The translations under genes were made by a program, and so were the position numbers. The notes beneath the pieces are model-generated. The model was given only the letters and a program-made list of their open reading frames with translations. It had not been told where the DNA came from and searched no databases. A DNA stretch of 64,000 bases, from contig CAWFMY010000007.1 of the NCBI GenBank assembly GCA_963816925.1, forward strand, positions 1 to 64,000, read 5' to 3'. This document shows positions 7,832-17,434 of this stretch, piece after piece (the stretch's first letter is position 1; each line of letters opens with the position of its first letter). This DNA is from CAIWHR01 sp963816925 (GTDB taxonomy: Bacteria; Pseudomonadota; Gammaproteobacteria; Burkholderiales; Casimicrobiaceae).

Positions 7832-9148
7832 TTATTCCAGAATCGAAACCGTCGGAATGGGTATGACAAATCGTGCGCCCCATTCGCGAACGTAGCTCAT
7901 CGACGCGCTGATTTCATCCTTCAGGTTCCACGGCAGAATGAAGATGTAGTCCGGCCGCGCCTGTCGGATCGCGTCGGGCGCCAGGATCGGTATGTGCGTG
8001 CCGGGGGTGTACTTGCCCTGCTTGAGCGGGTTTCTATCGACGGTGAAGTCGAGGAAGTCGGTGCGAATGCCGCAGTAGTTGAGCAGCGTATTGCCCTTGC
8101 CGGGAGCACCGTAGCCGACGATCCGCTTGCCTTGGCGCTTCGCGTCGATCAGGAAGTCCAGGATCGCGCGCTTCGTCTCCTCGACGCGTTCCTCGAATTG
8201 GCCATAGGTCGCCAGATCTGCCAAGCCCTGCGCCATCTCCTCGGCGCGAAGCGCCGCGACCGCGGGAAGCGTTGGATGGCGACGCGTCGTCGTCGTGGCA
8301 GGCATAGATCCGAAGCGAGCCTCCATGGGTCGGAAGCTCTTCGACGTCGAAGAGCCGAAGACCGTGCTGCGCGAAAGATCCTCTCCACCACGAAGAACGC
8401 GAGGTAGCTGAAATGCTCGTGATAGATGGTGTCGAACTGGTTCTGCTGCATCAGTTGCAGCAGATGGGGAAACTCCATCGTGATCACGCCACCGGGCTTG
8501 AGCAGGATCTTCATTCCGGCGACAAAGTCGTTGATGTCCGGCACGTGCGCCAGGACGTTGTTTCCGACAAGCAGGTCGGGCTGACCGAATCTCGCTCTGA
8601 TCGTTCTCGCGGTCGCCACGCCAAAGAACTCGACGACCGTCCGTATACCCTTTCTTCTGCGCGATCTTCGCCACATTCGCCGCGGGCTCGATGCCCAGCA
8701 CGGGAACGTTCGCGGAAACGAAATGCTGCAGCAGATACCCGTCGTTGCTGGCGATTTCGGTGACGAGGCTGCGTCGAATCCGAGACCGAATCGCTCCCGC
8801 ATCGCAATCCGTATAGCGCCGCGCATGCTCGACCCAACTGTCGGAGTACGACGACAGATATGCGTAGTCGGAAAAGATCTCCGACGGAGCGACGAATTCC
8901 TCGAGCTGAACCAGGAAGCAGTGGTCGCAAACATAGACGTGAAGCGGATAGAACGGCTCCATCTGGTTCAGTTGATCCGCCGCGATGTACGATTCGCACA
9001 GCGGCGACATGCCGAGGTCGACGAAGTGGTCGTCATCGAACTCGCGCAGAAACGGCATTTCGGGCGTATGTGCCGGCGAGTCCTGTGGAGCGTGGCTGCC
9101 TGCGGGTGCGCGTTCCGTGCTTCGTGGTTCGACTTCGGGAATGGTCAT
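7832..9148 (-). CDS. Sugar C-methyltransferase (Methyltransf_13/14 type), several frameshifts
   Basis: SAM-dependent C-methyltransferase of the NDP-hexose 3-C-methyltransferase family (TylC3/CloU type): zinc-binding N-terminus, SAM-binding middle, C-terminal substrate domain. Seen across frames: a CRFC zinc knuckle (about 9030-9050, out of frame with the flanks), FVDLGMSPLCESY, VTEIASNDGYLLQHF (SAM motif I), GNNVLAHVPDINDFV and LKPGGVITMEFPHL (about 8400-8560, second frame), then VGYGAPGKGNTLLNYCG and a regular C-terminus ending PTVSILE. Shifts fall near 9030, 8645, 8380 and 8260. The ATG at 9146-9148 overlaps the stop of the aminotransferase (ATGA), indicating translational coupling. Last gene of the seven-gene operon. 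It probably adds a branch methyl to a 4-keto sugar; the substrate is unknown. Confidence 0.82.
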   Translation of the reverse strand: MTIPEVEPRSTERAPAGSHAPQDSPAHTPEMPFLREFDDDHFVDLGMSPLCESYIAADQLNQMEPFYPLHVYVCDHCFLVQLEEFVAPSEIFSDYAYLSSYSDSWVEHARRYTDCDAGAIRSRIRRSLVTEIASNDGYLLQHFVSANVPVLGIEPAANVAKIAQKKGYTDGRRVLWRGDRENDQSEIRSARPACRKQRPGARAGHQRLCRRNEDPAQARWRDHDGVSPSAATDAAEPVRHHLSRAFQLPRVLRGGEDLSRSTVFGSSTSKSFRPMEARFGSMPATTTTRRHPTLPAVAALRAEEMAQGLADLATYGQFEERVEETKRAILDFLIDAKRQGKRIVGYGAPGKGNTLLNYCGIRTDFLDFTVDRNPLKQGKYTPGTHIPILAPDAIRQARPDYIFILPWNLKDEISASMSYVREWGARFVIPIPTVSILE

Positions 9149-10523
9149 TCGTTCGCCATCCGAATGCGCGAAATACCGGCTTTACCGGCCGTCCGACGAG
9201 GTATTTGTCGACACCTTCGTCGAGGGCCCGGCGATAGACATGCAGGGCTTCCGCGACCGCATCGATCGTGTAATCGATGTCGGCGTCGCTGTGGGAATAG
9301 CTGACCATGAACGACGGCGCGAGAACTCCGCGCCGGATCAGCTCCTGCAGGAAAAGCGTTCGAAATGCCTGGCTCGGCTGGCCGTCGCTGTCCCGCGTCG
9401 CGAAGAGCAACGCGCAGTCGCGGCCCATGCACTCGACCTGCGCACCGACACCCGCCGCAACCGCTGCTTCGCGCACGCCTTTACGGAGGCGGCTCCCCTG
9501 GCGGTACAGGTGGCCTACGACATCTTCGTCGCGGTAGATCGACATGGTCGCGATGCCGGCCGCCATCGCGTGCGTCTCCGCGCCATGCGTCGTCGACAAC
9601 AGGAACACTCGCTCGCGATCGTGATCGTAGCCACCGAGCTCCATGACGTCGCGTCGCCCGGCGAGCGCGGACAGGGCAAACCCATTGGCGAGGCCCTTGC
9701 CGAAGGTCGACAGATCGGGAGTGACGCCGTAGACGTGTTGCGCACCCGAGCGGTGCCAGCGAAATCCGGTGATCATTTCGTCGAAGACAAGCAGGGCGCC
9801 ATGTTCGTGGCAGAGCTCCTTCAGCGCCGGGAGGAATCGCTCGCGCGGCTCGTCCAGTCGCGCCGGTTCGAGCAGCACGCAGGCGATCTGCGCCGGGGTA
9901 CTCGCGCGAACAGCGACTTCACGCTGTCGAGATCGTTATAGCGAAATTGCACTGTGCGCGACCGCGTCCATTCGGGAACTCCCGCCGGCATCGCGGTCGT
10001 TCCGATGAACCAGTCCGAGGTCGAAAAGAAGGGATGATCTCCGCAGATCGCGATGAAATCGCGGCCGGTATGCGCTCGCGCAAGGCGGATGGCGCCGTCG
10101 AGCGCGTCGGAACCGTCCTTCGCGAATTTGACCATCTCGGCTGACGGGACGAGTTCCAGAAAACGCTCTGCACACTCGACCTCGATCGGGCGAGGGCCTG
10201 ACAAAATTGGTGCCGAAGGGCAGCTGCCGGGCGACGGCGGCAGTGACGCGCGGAAACGCGTGGCCCAGCGTAACGGTGCGCAGTCCCATGCCGTATTCGA
10301 TGAATTCGTTGCCGTCCAGGTCCCAGACATGGCAGCCGTCACCGCGCACGATGAATGCGGGCGCCTGCTCCGGGTATTGGTCGTCGCCCTTCGCATAGGT
10401 ATGCGCGCCGCCGGGAATGAGCTCGTGGGCCCGTCGACTCAGCTGCTTTCCCGCGCTAGAAAGTTCGTTCCGCCCAGGCTGGCGAACGGATTCAACGGCC
10501 GCTGAGTCGGAGTTTGCGACCAT
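9145..10523 (-). CDS. Class III PLP aminotransferase, glutamate-1-semialdehyde-aminomutase-like, frameshifted
   Basis: Starts MVANSDSA; seen: SRRAHELIPGGAHTYAKGDD, GMGLRTVTLGHAFPRV, then FVRPSPIEVECAERFLELVP across a shift near 10205, KDGSDALDGAIRLARA (cofactor phosphate region), LLVFDEMITGFRW (PLP Asp), and LSTFGKGLANGF holding the Schiff-base lysine. Further shifts near 9890 and near 9165; correcting the last gives KPVFRRIRMANE ending at TGA 9145-9147. Length about 455 residues, normal for the family. Its place among nucleotide-sugar genes argues against a haem role; it more likely aminates or isomerises a sugar-derived or acyl substrate. Its start overlaps the end of the PIG-L gene by about 30 bases. 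Confidence 0.83.
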
Positions 10524-11158
10524 GAAATGCCTCCGCATAACCGCTGGGCGAGCGGCATTCGAGGCCCCGCAATCGGAGCATCGCCATGAAAGTACTTCCT
10601 GCGTGAACCAGTGCCTTCGGATTGCGAGGGGTACGACTGCATCAGTGCTGCCACCTTGGCGTCCGCGTCTTTCGCGTCTACCGGTACATACACATTGGGC
10701 TGTCCGAGACCGCCATCCCACTTGGGGATTTCGTATTCGAGGATGAGGTGATCGCGAAACGTGGTCCACATCATCTCATTGACGATTCGATGATCCTGAT
10801 GGCGGTCGTCGCGCTCGTGGCACAGGATCAGGTCGGGCGCGGGGTCGCGCTTCAGGGACTCGCAAGAAATCCTTGATTTCACCATACACGGCTGGAAATC
10901 GACCGTCGGGAAAGTCGCCGAATCGCAACTTGCCACGACAGGCCGGCCTGCACCAGCGCTCGCATCGAGCGCTCCGTCTCGGCGCGGCGCTTTGCGCGTG
11001 CCGCTAAGAACCACCCAGTCGATTACCGCGTTGCGGCCGCGGCGCTGGAACGTCCGCAGCGTCGCGCCACAACCGATTTCTATGTCGTCGCAATGCGCGC
11101 CGACGCACAGCACCCTGAGCGAGCGTCGTTGGTGGAGATCAAGAATGAGATCGAGCAT
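10492..11158 (-). CDS. PIG-L family N-deacetylase, frameshifted
   Basis: Zinc-dependent deacetylase of the PIG-L/LmbE family. Seen: VLCVGAHCDDIEIGCG (the PHxDD metal motif, with Ala for Pro), and CHERDDRHQDHRIV, supplying the third metal His. Between about 10880 and 11000 the reading is scrambled (at least two shifts). Near 10585 another shift moves the end to a third frame giving LRLRGLECRSPSGYAEAF, the conserved PIG-L tail, and a stop at 10492-10494. The family deacetylates N-acetyl sugars; here it could expose an amine for the aminotransferase-linked pathway. Starts at 11158, overlapping the end of the nucleotidyltransferase by some 20 bases. Confidence 0.82.
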
Positions 11159-11982
11159 CGTACGTCGCAGGACCGGTTACTCCGGCGCACTCGCCGGGTG
11201 TCGCTTCCACGATCATCCACGGGCAATCACCGCGGGCCTCCATGCGATCGAAGCTGATCTTGTCCTTGAATGTATCCATGCATTGCCAGAATCCATCCCA
11301 GCGAAATGTCGCCAGCTTGCGTTCCGCGATCAGGCGCGCGAAGGGCTGCTCGACCAGCTCCTCTCCCTCGCGCATGTAGTCGAAGATCTCCCGCCGCAGT
11401 ACGAAGTAGCCGCCGTTGATCCACAGCTGCTGGCTCGGCAACGCCCCCATGCTGCGTGACGATGCCGTCGTCGCCGGCATGGACGGCGTGAAAGCTTTGG
11501 CTGCTGCGAACGGCGGCAAGTCTCGCCACCGCGTTCGACCGCGAAAGTCGGCGATCTGCTGGTCCAGCGGGAGGTCCGACAGCCCGTCGGCGTAGTTGGC
11601 CAGGAATATCTCGTCGTCCTGCACGTAGCTGCGTACCCGCAGCAGACGTTGACCGATGTTGCTGTGCAAGCCCGGTGTCGACGAACGTGATCTTCCAGTC
11701 GTCGAGGTCCCGCGAATGCAGCTCGACCCGGCTCGTCGCCCGGCGTGCAGCGTGAAATCGTTGGTCATCGCTTCGTCGTAGCGCAGGAAAGTAATCGCGG
11801 ATCAGGTCGCCGCGATAGCCGAGGCAAAGGATGAACTCGGTATGGCCGATAGTGCGCGTAGTAGCGCATCAGGTGCCACACGATCGGCCGATAGCCGACG
11901 TTGACCAGCGGCTTGGGGATGGTCATCGGAGTGCTCGCGCAATCGCGTGCCCAAGTCCGCCGCAGAAGAGGACGACCTTCAT
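11139..11982 (-). CDS. Sugar-1-phosphate nucleotidyltransferase (glucose-1-P cytidylyltransferase-like), frameshifted
   Basis: Starts MKVVLFCGGLG, the nucleotide-binding loop of RmlA/RfbF-type enzymes (GGxGTRL); the TRLRE continuation is in another frame after a shift near 11950. Then PKPLVNVGYRPIVWHLMRYY, YADGLSDLPLDQQI (product and metal site), LWINGGYFVLRREIFDY and WQCMDTFKDK (the W-CMDT signature of this family). Further shifts lie between about 11660 and 11900. It would activate a hexose-1-phosphate as a CDP- or TDP-sugar for the neighbouring epimerases. The start ATG overlaps the stop of the DUF4910 gene (ATGA). The exact C-terminus is uncertain. Confidence 0.8.
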
Positions 11983-13387
11983 GGCTTGCTCCTTTGCCGT
12001 GCTGCAATTCGCCTTTGCGCTCGCGGCACGGGGCGCCGACTTGCGTTTGCGTGTCCAGCGGGCGAGGTCGAGCGCCGTGCGCGACGCGCCAGTTTGCCGC
12101 GTCCGCAGCAGTTGCCTGCTCGAGCGCGACCGCGGCTTCCTGAAGGACGTCGAAGCGTAATCCGGACCGACGGGCGATGTCCAGCAGTGGAATTGCGAAC
12201 CGTCGGACTGGTTCAGCACCCACAGCATCGCGTGCTCGCGCTCGCCCGGGCTGGCTCCGCCGACCGCGCCGTAGAGTCCGCGTTTGCCGAGGCGTGGCTC
12301 GCCCTTGGGCTTGCGGTTGACATAGCGGCCGTTGTCTTCGAGGACCGTCACGAACAGCTTGCAGGCCGCCGAGACTTTGCTCGAGACACTCGCGGGCGTA
12401 TCAGTGCGAGGTCGTCCGCCGAACGTGTGGTACTGAGGATAGCCGCCGTTGACCGATCGCGTCAGGCGTCCGATCGGAAGATCGAAGCCCGGCGAGCACA
12501 GCTGCCGCTCGTCGTAGCCGTAGGGCGAGAACGGTACGACGCTCCCGGCGATCGATCTGCGACAGCACGTAGGCCGCGATGGCATCGGTTTTCGGTTCGC
12601 TCCTGCGGCTCATCTTGTAGGTAAGCGCGACCCGGGTCACCCAGCAGGCCAAGCACCAATCCCGCGTGCACGCGGCGAGGTTGCGCTCGTTCTGCTTCGA
12701 GCCAGCAAAGCGAGCCGATGGTGCCCGGCGCAAACACAAATCGATAGGTGTAGCGGCGTGGTTCGCGCGCGATCCATTGCGCCAGCGCGGTTGCGATCGC
12801 CATGCCGCTCGTGTTGTCGTTGGCCAGCGACGGATGGCACACGTGGGTGAAGAACAGTATTTCTTCGCGGCTGCGGCCAGGGATTTCCAGCTCGCCATAG
12901 GTCAGCGATCCCGGAGCGAGCGAGCTCTTGATCTCGACGCGGTATTTGCCCGGTCCGCAGGGCCTGTCGCGTCTCGTCGCCAAGGCAGAACCCCCAGTTG
13001 CGCCGGTAGTAGCTGGTGCGATACGGAATCCACGTCCGGATGGTCGGGCAAGCGAGTGCAGGCGCTCCTGCAGCTTCGGCAGCGACAACGTGTTGCGCTA
13101 TCGGTTCCGAATAGCTGACGATGTGCAGGTTGTGCCGCTGGAAGTCGACGACGCGCTCGCCGTCCGGAGACACGACGGCCGCATCCTCGATGTTCCACTC
13201 CAGCGGGACTTCCCAGTCGAAAACGGCGCTGCCGCTCGGGATCTCGTGGATCACCAGGGGAATCTGCTGACCGATGATCGCCAGTGACTGCCGAACACCG
13301 TGCACCGGTGATGCTGCGACAGATCGGGTACAGTCGGGATGCGAACCGGTGCAATTCGCTGCCGGCGGTCGCTGGCGTCACGCTCAT
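11979..13387 (-). CDS. DUF4910 (M28-like) protein with C-terminal winged-helix-like tail, frameshifted
   Basis: Matches the DUF4910/DUF2172 family (metallopeptidase fold). Seen: MSVTPATAGSELHRF, RLYPICRSITG, IPLVIHEIPSGSAVFDWEVP, HVCHPSLANDNTSGM (the zinc-site His-Pro-Ser and Asp-Asn), the NGGYPQYHT region, and a C-terminal part with MLWVLNQSDG then LLDIARRSGLRFDVLQEA, which reads as a small winged-helix domain. Shifts near 13330, 13000, 12590 and 12190. Another start is possible: an ATG at 13438-13440 overlaps the RmlC stop (ATGA), and a short in-frame peptide there (MNAWDDGPTAEAARHG) could be the true N-terminus if one more base is missing. Such genes recur in sugar-decoration clusters; their reaction is unknown. 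Confidence 0.75.
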
Positions 13388-13436
13388 GGCGCGCCATGCC
13401 GTGCGGCTTCGGCGGTCGGCCCGTCGTCCCAGGCGT

Positions 13437-14020
13437 TCATCGATTTCCTCCGCCTCGTCGCGACAGCTCGGCCTCGAACGCTTGGCGATCGAAATCCGGG
13501 TACTTCGCGTCGCGTTCGGAAATGACAACGTCGCTTTGAATGGGCCATGCTATTCCAAATGCCGGCATCGTTCCATCGTACGCCGGCGGCCAGGTCCGGG
13601 GCGTAAGTGTCCGTCATCTGATACAGCACTTCGGTCGAATCGACCAGCGTCTGGAAACCGTGCGCGACGCCGTGCGGCACGAAGACCGCGTCGCGACTGT
13701 CGTCGTTGAGCGGGACAGCCGCATGCCGCAGATAGGTGGGCGATCCCGGGACGCAGGTCCAGCAACACGTCGAAGATGGCGCCTTTGACGCAGCGCACGA
13801 GTTTGCCCTCATGCGAAGGCGGCTATTGAAAGTGCATGCCGCGCACGGTTCCGCGCCGGGTGTTGAAGGAAATGCTGGACTGCACCGCTTCGATCGGGCA
13901 TGCCCGCCGCGCCAAATTCCCGCGCGCAGAACGTGCGCGCGAAGAATCCGCGCTCGTCGGTGATGCGCTCGATCTGACCAGAGAACGCCTGGTCGATTCC
14001 GAGCGCCGTCGAATTGCATT
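13437..14020 (-). CDS. dTDP-4-dehydrorhamnose 3,5-epimerase-like protein (RmlC family), frameshifted
   Basis: Small cupin epimerase acting on a 4-keto-6-deoxy nucleotide sugar. Seen across frames: MQFDGARN start at 14018-14020, ERITDERGFFARTFCAREF, then GAIFDVLLDLRPGSPTYLRH, VFVPHGVAHGFQTL (the conserved HG-HGF catalytic neighbourhood), EVLYQMTDTYAPDLAAGVRW, and GIAWPIQSDVVISERDAKYP ending at TGA 13437-13439. Shifts are near 14000, 13850 and 13560. The ATG follows the epimerase stop as TGAAATG, so the two genes are coupled. Works between the nucleotidyltransferase and C-methyltransferase steps. Confidence 0.82.
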
Positions 14021-14021
14021 T

Positions 14022-15056
14022 CAGCGCCAGCGAAACTCGTCGTCGATCTGGTTCGGTCGCCTGCAGGTACATGAGCTGCTTCAGTCGGGTGAAGGCGCGG
14101 AATTGATGCAGGTCCGGACGTCAACTGGATTCGCTCGAACACTTCGCGCAACTGGCGCGCGCCATCCTTCGCCGTATAGCGGCAGCGGAAGCCCGGCAAC
14201 TCCCGATGAATCCGGTCGAAGTTCACGCGATAGCTGCGGTTGTCCCCGCTTGGCGGACCGACCGTCACTTCGCATCCGGGAAATTCCGCGGCAACAATTT
14301 GCGGCGATTTCGCGAATGCGATAGTTTTCGGAGTTCTGCCCGACGTTGAAGATCTTGCCGCGGACAGCGTCGTCCGGCGCAACAAGCGATCGGTAGATCG
14401 CTTCGCAGATGTCCTCGACGTGCACCAGCGGCCGCCATGGGCTGCCGTCGCTGATCATGGCGATGCGCTTCGTCGTCCAGGCCAGCGCCGCAAGATCGTT
14501 CAGGACGATGTCGAAGCGCATTCGCGGCGACGGTCCGTACGCCGTCGCGTTGCGCAGGAAGACCGGGCAGAAGGTCGCTCCGGCCATGGCGCCGAGATCG
14601 CGCTCGACGAGGACCTTGCATTCTGCGTACGCCGTCTGCGGATTGGTCGGCGGATGATTCGTCGAGGAAGTCACCGGTGCCAGCACCATAGACGCTGCAG
14701 GACGAGGTGTAGACGAATCGGCTTATGCCGGCGGATCGCGCCTTTTCGGCCAGCGACACCGAGCCCCGGTGATTGATTCGATGCGTCACCGCCGGGTTGT
14801 TCTGGCCCAGCGGGTCATTGGAGAGCTCGGCCAGGTGCGCGACAGCGTCGCAGCCCAGGAGGTCGGCTTCGGTGATGTCGCGCAGGTCCTTGTTCAGGGT
14901 TTGCGGCGCGTACGCGAGCCGCCGGTTGTCGCTGTAGAGCCAGCCATCGCGGTAATAGCCCGTATCGAGGCCAAGAACTTCCAGCCCGCGATGCATCAGA
15001 TACGGGGCGAGGACCGCTCCGATGTAGCCGTCAACCCCGGTGACGAATACTTTCAT
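14022..15056 (-). CDS. NAD-dependent epimerase/dehydratase (extended SDR), frameshifted
   Basis: First gene of the minus-strand modified-sugar operon. Seen: MKVFVTGVDGYIG (Rossmann TGxxGxxG, with VDG variant), LGLDTGYYRDGWL, DAVAHLAELSNDPLG, FVYTSSCSVYG (catalytic Ser/Tyr region), then in a second frame after about 14670 NPQTAYAECKVLVE (YxxxK variant), FLRNATAYGPSPRMRFD, WRPLVHVEDICEAI and IFNVGQNSENYRI. After further shifts near 14280 and 14100 it ends in LMYLQAT...IDDEFRWR at TGA 14022-14024. Resembles the SDRs that precede cytidylyltransferase/RmlC genes in LPS and EPS clusters; exact reaction unknown (epimerase, reductase or dehydratase). Confidence 0.82.
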
Positions 15057-15456
15057 TCAATCTCACGCCATGATCGGGCGGGTTGCGGAAATCCGCGGCG
15101 CGCCAGGATCGCTATTCTGTATTGAATCATGCATCGGGCTCAAGTGCCGGCGCAATCTGTCTTGCACAAGTGATCGTCCACATTCTGCTAGCGACTCGCT
15201 CGATACTATCGGAAACGGGACAAATCGACTGCAATGTTGACGAGCGGCGGACGCCGCAGGTCCTCGAATCACTCGAAATGTTGGTATAAAATCGACCGCG
15301 ATCCGGAGATTGCCGGCATTGAAGAATTGCTGGCTGGCTCGGAGTCCCATTTCGCCACATGCTTGGTTTGGCGCCAGAGCGCAACTTTCGCGTATGCTGC
15401 GCGTCCGTTTGCGCGTACTTGTCGTGTGGCGATTCGATCCAGGGGAATTCTGCACG
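15057..15456. promoter_or_regulatory. Divergent promoter region
   Basis: 400 bases between the minus-strand sugar operon and the plus-strand GT2 run. A TATAAAAT box at 15284-15291 (plus) could be a -10 element, but I see no good -35. A small CGATA-C-TATCG inverted repeat lies near 15200-15211. No gene and no sigma-54 match with correct spacing on either strand. Confidence 0.35.
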
Positions 15457-16415
15457 ATGCTCACCGTATTGCTCTCGACGAGAGACCGGGCACGAATTCT
15501 GCGCGGCGTCCTCGAGGCGTTTTGCGGGCTGGAGCCGCCTTCGGGGGATGGAAACTTGTCGTGGTCGACAACGGCAGCACCGATGAAACAGCCACGGTCA
15601 TTGCCGACTTCGCGAATCGACTACCGTTGCAATCGGCGGCAGAGCCCACGCCGGGAAAGAATGCAGCACTCAACACGGGACTGGCGCTCGCCGAAGGCGA
15701 TCTCATCGTATTCACGGATGACGATGTTTTCCCCAACGCGGACTGGCTGGTTCAGTTGCGAAGGGCCGCGGATGAACAGCCGGGGTTTTCGGTGTTTGGA
15801 GGGTCTGTTGTGCCACGGTGGGAAGTTCCGCCGCCGCATTGGATCAGCTGGCTCGACTTGGGACCAATTTTCACCATTACGCCGAAGTGGATGACTGACG
15901 GAGAGTTGGAACCCCGCCTGATCACGTTGGTTCAAGGGCCAAACATGGCGGTGCGCGCCAGCTACTTCCAGTCCGGCGCCCGATTCGATACATCGATCGG
16001 ACCGCGTGGAACGGACTATCCGATGGGGAGCGAGACCGAACTTCTCCTGCGACTTGCCCGGCAAGGCTACCGGGCGTGGCACGTCAAGGGTGCAGTCATC
16101 GAGCATTTTGTCCGGCAGGAGCAATTGGAGAAACCCTGGATCTTGCGGCGAGCTATTCGTTACGGTCGTGGGCACTATCGACTCAATCCTGGCCACAAAT
16201 TGTGGGGTGGCGTACCACGACACCTGTTCTATTACATTCCCAAGGAAATGCTTCGCATCGTGGTGGCTTGCGTTACCCGCAAACACGAAAAACTCCTTCG
16301 CGCGCGCTGGCATCTCAATTATCTGGTTGGCATGGGAATCGAGGCCCGAATCATGGCCCGGGAACGGGATACCCTCGCACGGTCATGTTCCCATGGCGCG
16401 GGGAGACAACCGTGA
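15457..16415 (+). CDS. GT2 glycosyltransferase, frameshifted near the N-terminus
   Basis: Cytoplasmic GT-A fold transferase that adds a sugar to the lipid-linked repeat unit. The true start is MLTVLLSTRDRARI at 15457, with AGGGG 11 bases upstream; a one-base shift in the G5 run near 15542-15547 moves to the frame with WKLVVVDNGSTDET, TPGKNAALNTGL, LIVFTDDDVFPN (the DxD metal site) and later WHVKGAVIEHFV. A longer open frame from 15234 is out of frame with the real N-terminus. Ends at 16415, overlapping the next gene's GTG start, so the two are coupled. Acceptor and donor unknown. Confidence 0.87.
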
Positions 16416-17395
16416 CTGCAGGACTTGTGAGCGTCGTGACTCCGGTCCACAACACGGCGCGTTATCTCGCGCAATGCATCGAAAGTGTCGTTGCGCAGAC
16501 GTACACCAACTTCGAATACATTGTTGTCGACAACTGCAGCACCGACGGCTCGGGAGACATTGCCGCCGAATATGCGCGCAGGGATCCCAGAATTCGGGTG
16601 CTCCGGCGATCGCAACTGCTCGCCCAGGTTCCGAATTACAACAGCGCGCTGGCGGAGATTTCCGAGGGGAGCGAGTTTTGCAAGATCGTCCAGGCGGATG
16701 ACTTCATTTTTCCGGACTGCTTGCATTTGATGGTACAGGCGTTTCAGCAGTCCTCCTCGATCGGATTGGTCGGGTCCTATTTTCTGAAGGGAGCAACGGT
16801 TCGTGGGCCGACCTTTCCATTTCCAACCTCGCGCATGAGCGGGAAGGACGTTGCCCGGAAATACCTTCTGGAGGGAGGCTACCTATTTGGGTCGCCCACG
16901 TCCGTGGCATATCGTTCCTCGATTGTGCGGGATCAGGATCCATTCTTCGATGAGTCCTTGCTGCATGAGGACACCGAGAAATGCATGCAGTTGCTGGAGA
17001 ACTGGGATTTCGGTTTCGTTCACCAGGTGCTTTCGTTCCTGCGAATGGGCAACGATTCGATCTCTTCTGCCACGCATGGAATGCAACCGGATGCACTGGA
17101 TCGATATATCATCGTGCAGCGCTTTGCCGACGAATTCTTGGAACCTGCCGTCGCCGCCGAATTGAGAGCGCGCACCCGGCGTGAGTATTATCAAATGTTG
17201 TCGAGGGAAGCCATTCGACTGCGAGAGGATGCTTTCTGGCGTTACCACAGGCGTGGACTTGCCACATTGGGCGAATCGATCGATCGGCAGTACATGGCGC
17301 GGCAAATCGGCCGCGAGCTCCTGTGGATGGTCGCCAACCCTGGCCTGGCCCTGGCACGCATCGTGCGTTATGTGAGGCGAAAAGCCGGCCTTTAA
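16412..17395 (+). CDS. GT2 glycosyltransferase
   Basis: About 327 residues from a GTG start (VTAGLVSVVTPVHNTARYL) that overlaps the preceding stop as GTGA and has GGGGAGA upstream; an ATG at 16385 in the same frame (MFPWRGETTV) is the alternative. Seen: YIVVDNCSTDGSGDIA, CKIVQADDFIFPDC (AD-D metal motif), then a region with FGSPTSVAYRSSIV and DESLLHEDTEKCMQL, typical of family 2 enzymes of LPS/EPS clusters. Intact. Middle of three adjacent GT2 genes that probably act in order on the same repeat unit. Confidence 0.88.
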   Translation: MTAGLVSVVTPVHNTARYLAQCIESVVAQTYTNFEYIVVDNCSTDGSGDIAAEYARRDPRIRVLRRSQLLAQVPNYNSALAEISEGSEFCKIVQADDFIFPDCLHLMVQAFQQSSSIGLVGSYFLKGATVRGPTFPFPTSRMSGKDVARKYLLEGGYLFGSPTSVAYRSSIVRDQDPFFDESLLHEDTEKCMQLLENWDFGFVHQVLSFLRMGNDSISSATHGMQPDALDRYIIVQRFADEFLEPAVAAELRARTRREYYQMLSREAIRLREDAFWRYHRRGLATLGESIDRQYMARQIGRELLWMVANPGLALARIVRYVRRKAGL

Positions 17396-17434
17396 GCCAC
17401 GCCTCGGACCACCGGTTCACCCATTTCGTATCGT

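Noticed and set aside
7832..15056. Calling the seven operon genes pseudogenes
   Set aside because: Motifs, lengths and overlapping junctions are preserved through the shifts, which fits sequence errors better than decay.
15234..15456. Upstream start of the first GT2 at 15234
   Set aside because: That stretch is out of frame with the true N-terminus MLTVLLSTRD at 15457, which has a ribosome site.
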